Assembly: GCA_033964015.1 (NCBI GenBank)
Contig: CM066924.1
Location: forward strand, 12,116,625-12,180,624
Reading direction: 5' to 3'
DNA from: Scolanthus callimorphus
Taxonomy: Eukaryota > Cnidaria > Anthozoa > Actiniaria > Edwardsiidae
DNA length: 64,000 nucleotides
Below, piece by piece: positions 46,913 to 54,609 of the stretch. The position numbers were made by a program, and so were the translations under genes. The notes beneath the pieces are model-generated. The model saw only the letters and a list, made by a program, of their open reading frames with translations. It was not told where the DNA came from and made no database searches. How positions within the stretch are numbered: position 1 is the stretch's first letter; every line of letters starts with the position of its first letter.

Positions 46913-49900
46913 AAATAGTCAAATCACACTAGTAGGTCAATTAGTATTTATACCACAACGCGCACATTTCTCGAGTTCTGATTGGCTCTCAGCCGTGGGT
47001 ACATAAGAGGACATACCACGGAACGCGCCATCATCATCGCGCGCGCTAAAAAGAACCAACGAAAACACCGTTTGGTTGCGCGCGCGCTGCTTTTGTCTTA
47101 ATTTATTTTTGCCTTTTTGTTGTGGTATAAAACAAATGTCCTCTGATTTTCCGTGGTATGTCCTCTTATATACCACGGAATGACATAATAAAGTGGTCAA
47201 AATGTACTGCGGACCCACTCGGCTGCGCCTCGTGAGTCCACAACATTTTGACCACTTTATTACGTCATTCCGTGGTATATAAGAGGACATACCACGGAAA
47301 ATCAGAGGACATTTGTTAAAGCCAAAAACTGGTCATTTGCCATTGTCTGGCTTTCAAATCCGACACTTTTCGCTACTACTAGGCTATAACTTATAGCCTA
47401 CAAGTAGCTCAACCAATCAGAACACAGCATTGACAAAAGACCACTACTGTGATTTGACTAAAAACAATATAGCTGATTATAATGGATAAATTGTGACGCG
47501 GCGATAATTATTTTTCCGTGAGCACATGAATACCTTTACAGAGACCTTAAACCCCTGGTGAAAAAACCTACGCACTAGGCTATTTTATAGCATCCTATAT
47601 ACAATGTTATAATAAGATTGTAAACAGGCCCATTAATCATACTGGAGCTGAGGCACTGTACCACACTGTTTTGCATACACGATTCAGTACCTGAGAAACT
47701 CTGACTGGTAAATTTTCAAATAGGAGGAATGTTCTATTTCTAGTTTCACTCCTAGAATTCACCCCTCTCTACCCTGAGAATGAAGATGATGCCAACAAAC
47801 TCTGATATAGCAATGACGTATTCCTTGATTACAGCCAAACCACCACAACTACAAGAAGTGTTTTCAAAACTTCACTTATCTTTTGGGATATCTGTTCTGC
47901 AAGTAAAACTCTGATCCAATCAGATATTTGCTCTGTTTAATACCTAAAGCACTCAAATGGTTTCAATGATGATAGAAAGCTGACAAATGCTGCTTTGGGA
48001 GCCAGTCGACTGCACTAGACAAAACAGGGCAAAAGCCTGATTGGTTCAGTGAGTTTGACTTGCAGCGCAATAAAAACCCAAAAGCAATTAGTGCTTTGAA
48101 ACCATGGATTGTGAGGCAACAGTATTAGCTTGATCCACGCTATTCAAAATATAGTACACCCTGTTCTCTTTACTGTCCTCTCTCATCCATCCATGCAGTT
48201 CGTAAACGTGTAATACTCTGCTACATATTAAACATGTAATACTATTCTACATGTAAGCATGATTAGGCTCACCTTGATGTTGAAATTAAACCAACTTGTC
48301 GAGGTGTTAAATGAAAGACTACATAATTTTCCTGTAGCTGAGACATTCCAAGGGGTACTACAAGAACAAACAGATGTAATTTAATTTCAGGACTAGAGTG
48401 TATAACTTTCTTTTAGGAGCCAATTTTGTGTCTCTTCTGAAACGTGAGTGAAAAGTAGAAGGCATGTTTGCACAGCAAAACTACAAATACCAGGTATTTT
48501 CTACCAATTTTATACCTGATAAACATGTGCTGCAGGTGTGCTGAATGGCACAAATTGTTGTCTGTGCAGTAACTTCAGAGAGGTTTTAAAAAATACATTT
48601 TGTCCAATATGTAATTCCTGAAAAACTCTACACCCCCAACACAAAGGAATTTCTCAAAAGACCCCCTCACCCCTAGGGAATTTCTGTTTCCACCCGGGAA
48701 CATTTGATATCCTCTCACCCTCTCAGATGTTCCAGCTCTGGAAAAAATTAATTCAGAGCACACAGACATTTCATCATGATATACAAAAGTAACCACTTTC
48801 AATATTCAAGAAGTGCTTTGATTATTTTGGGGCTGAATCTTGAACATTTGGTCACCATGCTGGTGTTTCCCAAAGGATTCTGACATGACGGTTGGACATT
48901 ATACATCTGATTCTTGTATTTAAATATTCTGTGATGGCAAGTTTCAAGTTTATTTCCACAAACAAATACAATTACCATAACCAACCCCGCAGGTAGCAAA
49001 AGCTAATCTAGGTGGGCAGGAAATGTAATGTACATAGTTTTGTCATTCCACAAAGTTTTATCAAACTTTAAAGCAAGTAGAGCCTGTTAAAAATACAGGA
49101 TAGCTCATTTTATAGAGAGCACATGGGAACCTGAAATTTAGTAGGCAAGTATCCTTATTTAATCTGAGCATTTTGTCAATATGTGCAATATTTTGGCTGT
49201 ATTTTGACTATGCATTATGCTGTATCTCTTTGGAGTTTTGCACAACTTGACAATGAAAGCTGTAATAAGGCCTATTATTTCAGAATTGAATGTTTCTTAA
49301 AACTTGGGCCCTTACCATGATTGTTTTAAGTTCAGCCTCTGTAAATGTCAGTTATTTGTTCAGCAATGTTAGTATTACACTTTACTAGAAATAGTTATCA
49401 CTGGAGCTGCCCCTGCCTTTTTGTACAGTTTGAATGAAATATTTCTGCTGTGAAGTACTGTTTTTTTTCTAAAACAATTATTTGTTGTCGCTTCCGGAAG
49501 ATCCGCAAGTCTTTTCAGAACTTACTCTACAGCTTCAGCTGTAACTGAAGTTACTCTGAAACAAATATACCAGAACAAACTATGAGATTTGCTTTATTAC
49601 ACCACTTGATTTTAACCATCTTTCACATCCTAATATTTTGATTTGTGTCTGAGTTCACTTTCGTCACAACAGAAATATAATGAACCTCGGAACTCAATAT
49701 TATGAAGACTTCAATCACAATATTTCTGACTTCCAAGAGGCGGGGGCAGCCCTAGTGAGAACTATTTGGAAATGCCCGAAAGGGAATTGAGAAGGCAAAA
49801 GCAGACGCTTTTCAGGGACATGAGCAGTCAAGGCCTAAACCAAGGAAAACCCTCGCGGCAAAGACTCTGATCCCACAACCCCTCTCCCCAGTAAGGTGCC

Positions 49901-51624
49901 TCCTCAGGTTTTTGGCCCTATGGAATCCGTTAAAGTTTTACTATGTTTAGAATTTACCTGGCAAAATTATCCAATGCTGATTGGCTAAGAGTGAGGGCAT
50001 TTTTTCTTTATTGAGGGCAAAATTACTTTGCACACGTCTGAATACGTGCAGTCAACAAGTGCGCTGAATTTTGCCCTTTTATATTATAAACATGCAGACG
50101 GCTTGGGCAATTTTGGGAAACCATTGAAAACACTTGTGAAATTAATCCCTAATTTTACTCGGCCCCATGCGATTATCTATACTAATCACAATATGTAGCT
50201 GAAAACATAAAAATAACACAATTACCATAACATCAGTTTGGCTATATTTCATTGGGTTCTTATGTAGTTGCATCTAAGTCTAATGGTCACTTTATAAGAA
50301 TTACTGAACTAACATTACATAGAGCCAAAGCTCCCCTAATGGTGTAAATTTCACAAAAGTCATATTTCTAAAATAATAACTTGCAGGATGCATTTTCTAA
50401 GGCTGATTCATATACTTAATGGAAAAGGATTTCATAAATGATATAAATGACACAGATAAATTTAGTTATCCTTTCCCTATAATTCAATGAAAAACAATTG
50501 CTTTGGTTCAAATATACATTTTTAGGAAAGCAGAAAGCAGTGATATATTTATGTTTTTGAAGTTTATTTGTCTTACTGCAAAAACAAAATGGATATAGCC
50601 ATTTTGGACAAATGACATAATGTCATAATGTCATCAACAGAAAAGGAGAAAAGGAAAGAAATTTAACAAAATACAAAACCAATGAACCCTAAACCCTTGT
50701 CTATCAATCAGTAATAAAACCTATAAGAATCATTTATAGCTTTGGAAATGAGAAGTTAATATTTGACAGCACACGTCGCGTTCCATGTGTCTGAAAGGAG
50801 TTGTTGTGGTTCGTTGTGGCGTAATAACAGGCCTCGACCTCTGAACCGAGACTACCGACACTAGGCGATGTTCATTTTCGGTTTCATTCACGTCTGGCAG
50901 TATTTCCACGCGAATATTGCCATAGTTTCTTTACGTAAAAGAAACAACTGGATTAATAAATCTAAAAGTGACAAAAAATAACTCTTACGATCTAAACTAC
51001 GGTACGGGAACGAGCAGCCTCGATATGTGATAACAAAGGAAATCGAGGACTCCTTTCAATAAATTCTAAACGTTCATCTGTTATTGTAAATCTCGAATTT
51101 AAGTATGGTCTTAACTGTAGGTTTTAATTCCATGTAATAAATACTGTGTAATCTGCATCCCTTACCTAAACTTGTCGGGCGAACTAAATCATCAATGTGT
51201 TCAAAGAAAGGTAGCGTAACAAGTCGCACGTCAGGATGGACAGGAACGCTATTCGACATTTCTCGTTGTCTTGGCGGCGGAGGTAAATTTCTTGGTGGTG
51301 CTATTTGTCTAGGGGGAGACACAGTTTTCCTGGGATACCTTGATCGGTAAAGTTCTCGTATTTTGGCGCGAATTTGATAATTCCCCTCGCATTTGAGAAG
51401 CTGTAACGCGCGCCCCATAAGTTCATGTTTTCGACCGGATTTTGAACGACCTGCAAAGCCCAAGAGAGTTTGGAGTTCTGACACCCGAAAACTCATCAAC
51501 ATATGCTGCAAAATAAAAAGAAGAGTCCATTTATGAACAGTGTACAGTATGATAGAGAAACGGCAATGAAAGGAGTGCAATTTTAGCGGTATTTGCTTAC
51601 CCTTAGTTCCGCTGTTTCCTCCAT
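31988..51624 (-). CDS. PIAS: PIAS-type SUMO E3 ligase (15 exons, 527 aa)
   Basis: PIAS proteins pass SUMO from Ubc9 to mainly nuclear targets such as transcription factors. Exons (minus strand): 51624-51601, 51505-51166, 48357-48273, 44965-44915, 41799-41709, 41107-40976, 40734-40629, 40064-39991, 39239-39208, 37228-37166, 36643-36578, 35072-34975, 34552-34475, 33398-33260, 32192-31988. All phases join. SAP domain about 10-45 (MSFRVSELQTLLGFAG, with LXXLL motif LQTLL); PINIT domain about 110-275, with PLNIT where vertebrates have PINIT; SP-RING about 301-360 (LPCR, TCSHLQCFDA, WVCPVCDKKA) with zinc-binding Cys/His retained; SUMO-interaction motif VIDLTLDS about 426-433 followed by an Asp/Glu tract; Ser/Pro-rich tail. 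Length compares with 570-650 in vertebrates. Which vertebrate paralogue it matches cannot be said. Confidence 0.96.
33081..33230. mobile_element. Foldback element with about 65-bp arms
   Basis: GTTTCTTTCTGTCAGTTCGT TTACCTTTTATTGAGGCTGT TCG is repeated in inverse at the right, with a GTATGTCGCGTTGT inner stem and a small loop near 33155. A 6-base insertion in the left arm is the main mismatch. Sequences CGAGCAGGG and CTTGCAGGG lie just outside. Confidence 0.92.
33260..33398 (-). CDS. PIAS: PIAS exon 14 (SIM and acidic tract)
   Basis: Encodes EKDFQVIDLTLDSGDSDSED followed by more Asp/Glu and ESQSSEELN. VIDLTLDS is the SUMO-interaction motif of PIAS1-3. Acceptor ATCTCCAG, donor GTATGT, with a strong hairpin starting 30 bp beyond the donor. 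Confidence 0.96.
34475..34552 (-). CDS. PIAS: PIAS exon 13
   Basis: Encodes HESKAAVKAIIAASPIIQKH KSVIQ between acceptor TTTTCAG and donor GTAAAG. Phases fit both neighbours. No close match in vertebrate PIAS is recalled for this spacer. Confidence 0.75.
34975..35072 (-). CDS. PIAS: PIAS exon 12
   Basis: Encodes LFREILDSTSNGCNEIFFQE DGSWRP, equivalent to PIAS LFMEILKYCTDCDEIQFKED GTWAP. Two overlapping donors GTAATG GTAATG follow; the exon ends at 34975 or 34981. Confidence 0.93.
36015..36457. mobile_element. Inverted-repeat element (GTTTCTCGAAAC ends)
   Basis: Left GTTTCTCGAAACTCCC and right GGGCGTTTCGAGAAAC are inverted versions; an extra internal copy GGGAGTTTCGAGAAAC lies near 36370. The right end is about 120 bp from PIAS exon 11. 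No coding capacity. Confidence 0.65.
36578..36643 (-). CDS. PIAS: PIAS exon 11 (SP-RING)
   Basis: Encodes KTTWVCPVCDKKAVFKNLVL D, with the WVCPVC zinc-binding pair. Acceptor GTATCAG, donor GTATGT, ending phase 2. Confidence 0.97.
37166..37228 (-). CDS. PIAS: PIAS exon 10 (SP-RING)
   Basis: Encodes AVTCSHLQCFDAALYLQMNE, carrying the C-x-H-x-x-C zinc ligands of the SP-RING. Acceptor TTTTTAG, donor GTAAGA. Confidence 0.97.
37540..38700 (+). pseudogene. RTE-type LINE relic
   Basis: Inserted in the PIAS intron between exons 9 and 10 on the opposite strand. The upstream part reads KPWISPETRAFTSKGKTIKH and KKMARTDKQTWIEGIAESAE, typical of the RTE endonuclease-RT linker. Then come TDHIFALRNIIEQSVEWQSS, VNFVDFEKAFPS, GVKEGCNVSGFLFLLMIDFV and the catalytic LDFADDIALLS. 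Frameshifts and an internal deletion near 37950-37975 show it is dead. Confidence 0.92.
38701..39207. other. PIAS intron, no feature seen
   Basis: AT-rich sequence between the LINE relic and exon 9, without recognised repeats. Confidence 0.5.
39208..39239 (-). CDS. PIAS: PIAS exon 9 (SP-RING start)
   Basis: A 32-nt micro-exon encoding LGKTRMTLPC, equivalent to LGKMRLTIPCR. Acceptor CATTTAG, donor GTGAGT. Confidence 0.92.
39991..40064 (-). CDS. PIAS: PIAS exon 8
   Basis: Encodes KEKLAHDPESEVATTSLRVT LLCP, matching PIAS KEKLTADPDSEIATTSLRVS. Acceptor TTGCAG, donor GTAAGT. Confidence 0.96.
40629..40734 (-). CDS. PIAS: PIAS exon 7 (PINIT)
   Basis: Encodes RHVVVVRLVRLVTSSCLIQR LKLRGYRNPDHSRAL, matching PIAS LVKQLSSTVLLQRL..GIRNPDHSRAL. 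Donor GTAAGT, ending phase 1. Confidence 0.95.
40976..41107 (-). CDS. PIAS: PIAS exon 6 (PINIT motif)
   Basis: Encodes GYVPPNASVDHKRPSRPLNI then TAFCRLSSTVPNHIHVSW. The signature motif reads PLNIT. Acceptor GCCAG, donor GTAGGA, phase 0. Confidence 0.96.
41157..41390. mobile_element. MITE with TIR GGCCAGTTACTACCATTTGT
   Basis: The left end GGCCAGTTACTACCATTTGT continues GTCCATCCATTAAGTGTGA. The right end is the inverse (TCACACTTCATGGATAAACA CAAATGGTAGTAAC). It lies 49 bp upstream of PIAS exon 6 in transcription direction. No ORF. Confidence 0.88.
41709..41799 (-). CDS. PIAS: PIAS exon 5 (PINIT)
   Basis: Encodes ICLLETSCEQEDNFPSSLCV KVNGKICPLP, nearly the same as PIAS1 CLSETSCPQEDHFPPNLCVK. 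It sits in a long accidental open frame (41451-42359) of which only this piece is coding. Confidence 0.96.
42133..42212. repeat. Hairpin
   Basis: GGTTGGGAGAATTTGAGACA GTTATGCA pairs with TGCATAACCAGTTGAGAATT CTCCCAACC. It resembles a small foldback repeat in a PIAS intron. Confidence 0.8.
42370..42885 (+). pseudogene. 3' end of a LINE
   Basis: Readings IAKFMSSYRHSLLPEIF, RSHACHTN and GPNIWNSLPWSIV followed by FKKELTKFLSP are the typical C-terminal tail of a CR1/L2-like LINE ORF2, with internal stops. It ends in an A-rich tail near 42880. Confidence 0.75.
42886..44050. other. PIAS intron, no feature seen
   Basis: No exon or repeat boundary was recognised apart from scattered A/T runs. Confidence 0.5.
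44071..44370. repeat. Dispersed repeat, copy 1
   Basis: Contains GTTTATTGTCTCATCCGAAA, CTTAGGAAACACAGTAGAAC and AATATGAACCTGTCTCAATC, ending in a block AGACCCAGCACCTCAAAGCG. A second copy at 55054-55718 is split by an insertion. It may be a SINE; the class is uncertain. Confidence 0.75.
44915..44965 (-). CDS. PIAS: PIAS exon 4 (PINIT)
   Basis: A 51-nt exon encoding DTRPNSRHEHTVQIQL, equivalent to PIAS1 GTKCDFTVQVQLR. Acceptor TTTTCAG, donor GTTTGT. Confidence 0.88.
45445..45984. mobile_element. DNA element with dense subterminal ACTTGC repeats
   Basis: The ends are inverse of each other: GGCCAAACGAAACGCAAGT at the left and ACTTGCGTTTCGTTTGGACA at the right. About twenty copies of ACTTGC or GCAAGT lie in the end regions, often spaced by 10-14 bp, along with repeated TCGTTTGGCCACC. 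No transposase. Clustered subterminal words are typical of transposase binding sites. Confidence 0.88.
46030..46850. mobile_element. Large foldback element
   Basis: Arms start AAATTTTAATGGCCTATTTG and end with the inverse ACTAGACCATTAAAATTT. They continue through TTGGTTCAAGAGATATTCAA and GACTAGGGCACAAGAAGCCA to near the centre. The right arm is interrupted by a MITE at 46670-46798. Non-coding; in a PIAS intron. Confidence 0.9.
46670..46798. mobile_element. TA-flanked MITE, copy 3, nested
   Basis: Same family as 7002-7130 and 19949-20080: starts TAGAGCAGATTTCTGATGAC, contains TAATTACTCCTATAGGTTTT, ends AAACCACTCTA. The left arm of the host foldback lacks this insert, showing exactly where it landed. 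Confidence 0.9.
47132..47316. repeat. 74-bp-arm palindrome
   Basis: Arms 47132-47205 and 47243-47316 differ at only one position. Each arm contains its own stem CCGTGGTA...TACCACGG, and the 37-bp loop has a further stem GGAC...GTCC. A related piece (TAAGAGGACATACCACGGAA) lies near 47006. Confidence 0.95.
48273..48357 (-). CDS. PIAS: PIAS exon 3 (PINIT)
   Basis: Encodes PLGMSQLQENYVVFHLTPRQ VGLISTS, equivalent to PIAS SQRFRETCFAFALTPQQVQQ. Acceptor CTTGTAG, donor GTGAGC, ending phase 2. Confidence 0.9.
48358..51165. other. PIAS intron 2, no exon seen
   Basis: AT-rich intron with no recognised exon or element boundary. The phases of exons 2 and 3 join directly, so no exon is missing here. Confidence 0.6.
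51166..51505 (-). CDS. PIAS: PIAS exon 2 (SAP domain, PINIT start)
   Basis: Encodes HMLMSFRVSELQTLLGFAGR, SGRKHELMGRALQLLK, IRELYRSRYPRK, a Pro/Arg-rich spacer, then HPDVRLVTLPFFEHIDDLVR PTSL. It matches PIAS1 residue for residue in the SAP part. Ends phase 1 at GTAAGG. Confidence 0.97.
51601..51624 (-). CDS. PIAS: PIAS exon 1
   Basis: Encodes only MEETAELR, equivalent to MADSAELK of PIAS1. Start is a true ATG; donor GTAAGC, phase 0. Confidence 0.85.
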
Positions 51625-51718
51625 TTTTGAGTGAATAACCGACCTAATTAATACACTACGAGAAAATACTGCGCGCGCAGCAGCCACAGGAAACCCACAC
51701 CAAAGAAAGTGAACGTGG

Positions 51719-52201
51719 GCATTCTCGAACCCAGAGCTCCCGGCTCGTCACCTTATATAGCCCTGGCCAAACTAGGACACATGTAGCGCACAAGATTGTA
51801 GCCGGACACAAATTTCCTCTATGTTTCCCAGTTTAGCCACGCGAGAAACATTCACAGTCAATGCAAGAAGTGTTGCTTCTTTTAAGATATTAATTCCGTA
51901 GACAAATGTATTTACTTACTTCTTGTCATGTTATTTATTTATTTTCTTTATTGGGAATTTTTATATATACATATTTATAATCTTGGTAGCTAGCAACATA
52001 GCTTAACCGAGTAAATAAACTGAAACTGAAACTGTTGCGCGCGACAAATTTTGTAGTCTGGACACAAAGATGCGATGTTTCCTAGTTTAGCCACTCGGGG
52101 AATTATGCAGGACACAAATGTCAGCCAATCAGCAAAGGCCCTCTAATGGATGTCCCCAGAGCCTCCCACACGAGCCAGCGAACTCTGGGTATGAGAATGG
52201 A
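51719..52201. mobile_element. Inverted-repeat element upstream of PIAS
   Basis: Left CATTCTCGAACCCAGAGCTC and right, reversed, CATTCTCATACCCAGAGTTC; both continue with GGCTCGT. Inside, GGACACAAAT and CCAGTTTAGCCACGCGAG recur. It lies 95 bp upstream of the PIAS start codon. Confidence 0.75.
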
Positions 52202-52384
52202 ATGTGGGCGCCAGGGACTCGATCACTCGATCAACGGTAATTGTCCAGCCAATGATTTTGAATAGTCTTTAATAGTGTGGCAGTCTATTAACTGCCAACT
52301 GATAGTTATAACTGATCAGGTAACTGAACTTTAAAGTGTTGTATAGTTCTGCAAAACTCAACGCGCTAAAAGATTGTGAAAGGA

Positions 52385-52545
52385 ACCAAAATTCCCCACC
52401 CCCTCCCCTGGAGAAAAACAAATCCCGTCCCCGGGGCCAGCACAATTGTCAAAATTCCCCACCCCAGGGAACCCAGTGGTGTGCAAATGCCCCACGGTGT
52501 CCTTGGGGGGGGGGGGGGGATGGTCACCCCTGGAATTGACTGATA
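52385..52545. repeat. C/G-run repeat
   Basis: Segments AAATTCCCCACCCC occur twice on the plus strand, followed by a G16 run. The composition recalls the G-run ends of the 53-kb element. Confidence 0.5.
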
Positions 52546-52854
52546 CATTATTTTGGACACCATGATTATGACAAAATGTCTGGAGCATGTCTTATTGAGA
52601 GAGGGAGGCAGGGACGTCAACTCTCTGGTAGTCTCCTGTTTTTTTATCTCATCTCCCGGTCTCCCGGTTTTTATGTAAAATCTCCTGGTTTTCTTTGAAA
52701 AATTGCCGAAGTTTTTTTTTTCTCCTGGACCTTAAAAGCAATCAAATACAGCAAAAATTTAGACATATTTAGGTATTTGCCTTTCTCAAAAGCCCTATAT
52801 TTTGGAGTCTCAAAGTTTTTGTTTGAGCGACAGGGTTGACAGCGACAGGGTTGA

Positions 52855-53330
52855 CAGCCATATTTTGATTACTGTAGTGCTGTATGGGGGACATGTGGCA
52901 AAGTGATGGCAAACACCCTCCAGATACTCCAAAACAGGGCAGCCAGGGTTTTGACCTTCTCAAACTATGATAAACGGTCAAGGGATTTACTGGATGAGCT
53001 AGAGTGGGACAACCTTGAGACCAGGAGGGACAAACAGCTAGCTTTGATAATGTACAAAATCCAAAATGGAGGAACCCCAGATTACCTCTCAAATATGTTT
53101 TTGCATTCCTATCAAACTCATAAAATATAATCTTAGGAATTCATTGGGAAATTTGTTTGTGCCCAGACCAAACAAGGAAGCAGGGAAACACAGCTTCCAA
53201 TACAGAGGAGCTGTCCTGTGGAATAGCCTTCCAAATATAGCATAAAAAACACATCTTTCCAAAATTTTTAAAAATCCCTATAATTCAAATATATATAAAT
53301 AGATAGATAAATAGTTAGTTTTAATAATAC
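52855..53330 (+). pseudogene. 3' end of a CR1/L2-like LINE
   Basis: Reading DYCSAVWGTC..LQILQNRAARVLTFSNYD, RDKQLALIMYKIQNG and, after a stop, AVLWNSLPNIA is the C-terminal part of LINE ORF2. It ends in a TA/GATA-rich tail near 53310. Confidence 0.88.
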
Positions 53331-53370
53331 ACAGCTCTTTGGAAGAGCATATTCTTACTATGTAATTTTT

Positions 53371-53822
53371 CCCTGGGGGGGGGGGGGGACTCCAATATTT
53401 TTTGGTCGGGGATGATCGTCATATCTTTTAGGGGTTAAAATCACGATGGTTTGGTCTCTTTTAGGGGTGATCGTGATCTTCAATAAACTTAAGGGAGATG
53501 GTTATCTTTTAGGGCCGAAACTATGTCCAAATTGTTTTTTCTTATGATGGTGCTTCTAAAAACGTGTAAGAAAGAAAGATTATTCGATTCGAGAAGACGA
53601 TAAATTAGAAACAAACACCGAAATTTATTGATGGGTATCTTTCACCTGTTTCCTGTGCCCTTCGTGCCTACTTGGTACATAAGACCTCATCTTTTAGGGT
53701 AATAATTTTTTTGAGCCACGCCATGGCCCGCCATGTTTGGTATCTTTTAGGGGGGAACTGAAAATTTCCGACGATCATCCCCGACAAAAAAATATTGGAG
53801 TCCCCCCCCCCCACCCCGGGGG
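53371..53822. mobile_element. hAT-like element with 8-bp target duplication
   Basis: Ends in G/C runs followed by ACTCCAATATTTTTTGGTCG and its inverse; both then read GGGGATGATCGTC. TAATTTTT flanks both sides (53363-53370 and 53823-53830), an exact 8-bp duplication as made by hAT elements. TCTTTTAGGGG words recur inside. No transposase. Confidence 0.9.
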
Positions 53823-53899
53823 TAATTTTTATGAAAAGATTCTGTGTTAAAATAAAGTTTTGATCCCTGGGGAGGGAAAAGAATTGCATATCAGCTTTT

Positions 53900-54412
53900 C
53901 TAATTAACCTGCACGTTTGAAACTATTTCTCTTTCTCTGACAAAGTAGCTGCTATCAACTCTAGCTACTGTTGGGACTGGCTCTCTCTTAAGCCTTTTAG
54001 CTTGTTGTTGCCCATCATCCTCTTCGCCACCACTATTGTCAATTTCATCATTACCATGGCCACTGTTTTTTTGAAGGGAGATCTGAAATATATCAGCTAC
54101 TATCCCTGAAAATCCCACATTTATATTTCCTGTGTGAAATGGTCCTTCTAAACACTCTTCTGCTTTGCTGGATTTATCTGCACTGTCCGTGTCGGGAAGG
54201 TTTTTATCCACGTGTAACGTGCTTTGTGTTTGATTACTCTCTCTTCCGTTCTCTTTGAATTCTTTAAGGCAAACCAGAAATTCCTTAAAAGCCTTGTATG
54301 GGTAACTTTGCTTGCAAACTTCCTCCGACTTTCTTTTTACCTTTCTGCGTTTTGCCTTGAAATGAGTAAGTAAAATTTCCTCCTCCTCTTCGTTGCTGCT
54401 GGAGGCCGCCAT
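53900..54412 (-). CDS. Unrecognised 170-aa Lys/Glu-rich protein
   Basis: Uninterrupted from a true ATG (MAASSSNEEEEEILLTHFKA) to TAG. Residues 18-28 are strongly basic (KAKRRKVKRKS), a probable nuclear localisation signal. Residues 36-52 look helical (YPYKAFKEFLVCLKEF). Later come an acidic stretch (EIDNSGGEEDDGQ) and a second basic patch (AKRLKREP). The reading is far better composed than surrounding frames. It starts 164 bp from the plus-strand gene, head to head. The frame ends 4 codons after CAG/GTTAAT, so a downstream exon is possible. No family recognised; nuclear location is inferred only. Confidence 0.65.
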   Translation of the reverse strand: MAASSSNEEEEEILLTHFKAKRRKVKRKSEEVCKQSYPYKAFKEFLVCLKEFKENGRESNQTQSTLHVDKNLPDTDSADKSSKAEECLEGPFHTGNINVGFSGIVADIFQISLQKNSGHGNDEIDNSGGEEDDGQQQAKRLKREPVPTVARVDSSYFVREREIVSNVQVN

Positions 54413-54576
54413 TAGAAAAACACAGCCTCGCTTCCAAGAACGGTCAGTTACTATAGAAACCTACTAGTCTTTCTTGGTGCTGAAACTCAAACTGGCGGCA
54501 AGTTTTCTGCCAAATGTCGTGAATTTGATCAAATTCGCGCATCCAAAAAATTCATATTGAGACAGAGACGATAAAT
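54413..54576. promoter_or_regulatory. Likely bidirectional promoter
   Basis: 164 bp separate the two divergent start codons. No TATA box stands out. Inferred from arrangement only. Confidence 0.4.
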
Positions 54577-54609
54577 ATGAAGAAATCAAGCGTAAAAGCT
54601 GCAAAAGGG
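54577..54609 (+). CDS. Unknown plus-strand gene, exon 1
   Basis: ATG-initiated, eleven codons (MKKSSVKAAKG), donor GTATGT, phase 0. Confidence 0.5.

Noticed and set aside
48575..48760. Possible third copy of the TGGGCAATTCC MITE
   Set aside because: It shares GGAATTTC and C-run style but lacks recognisable inverted ends.
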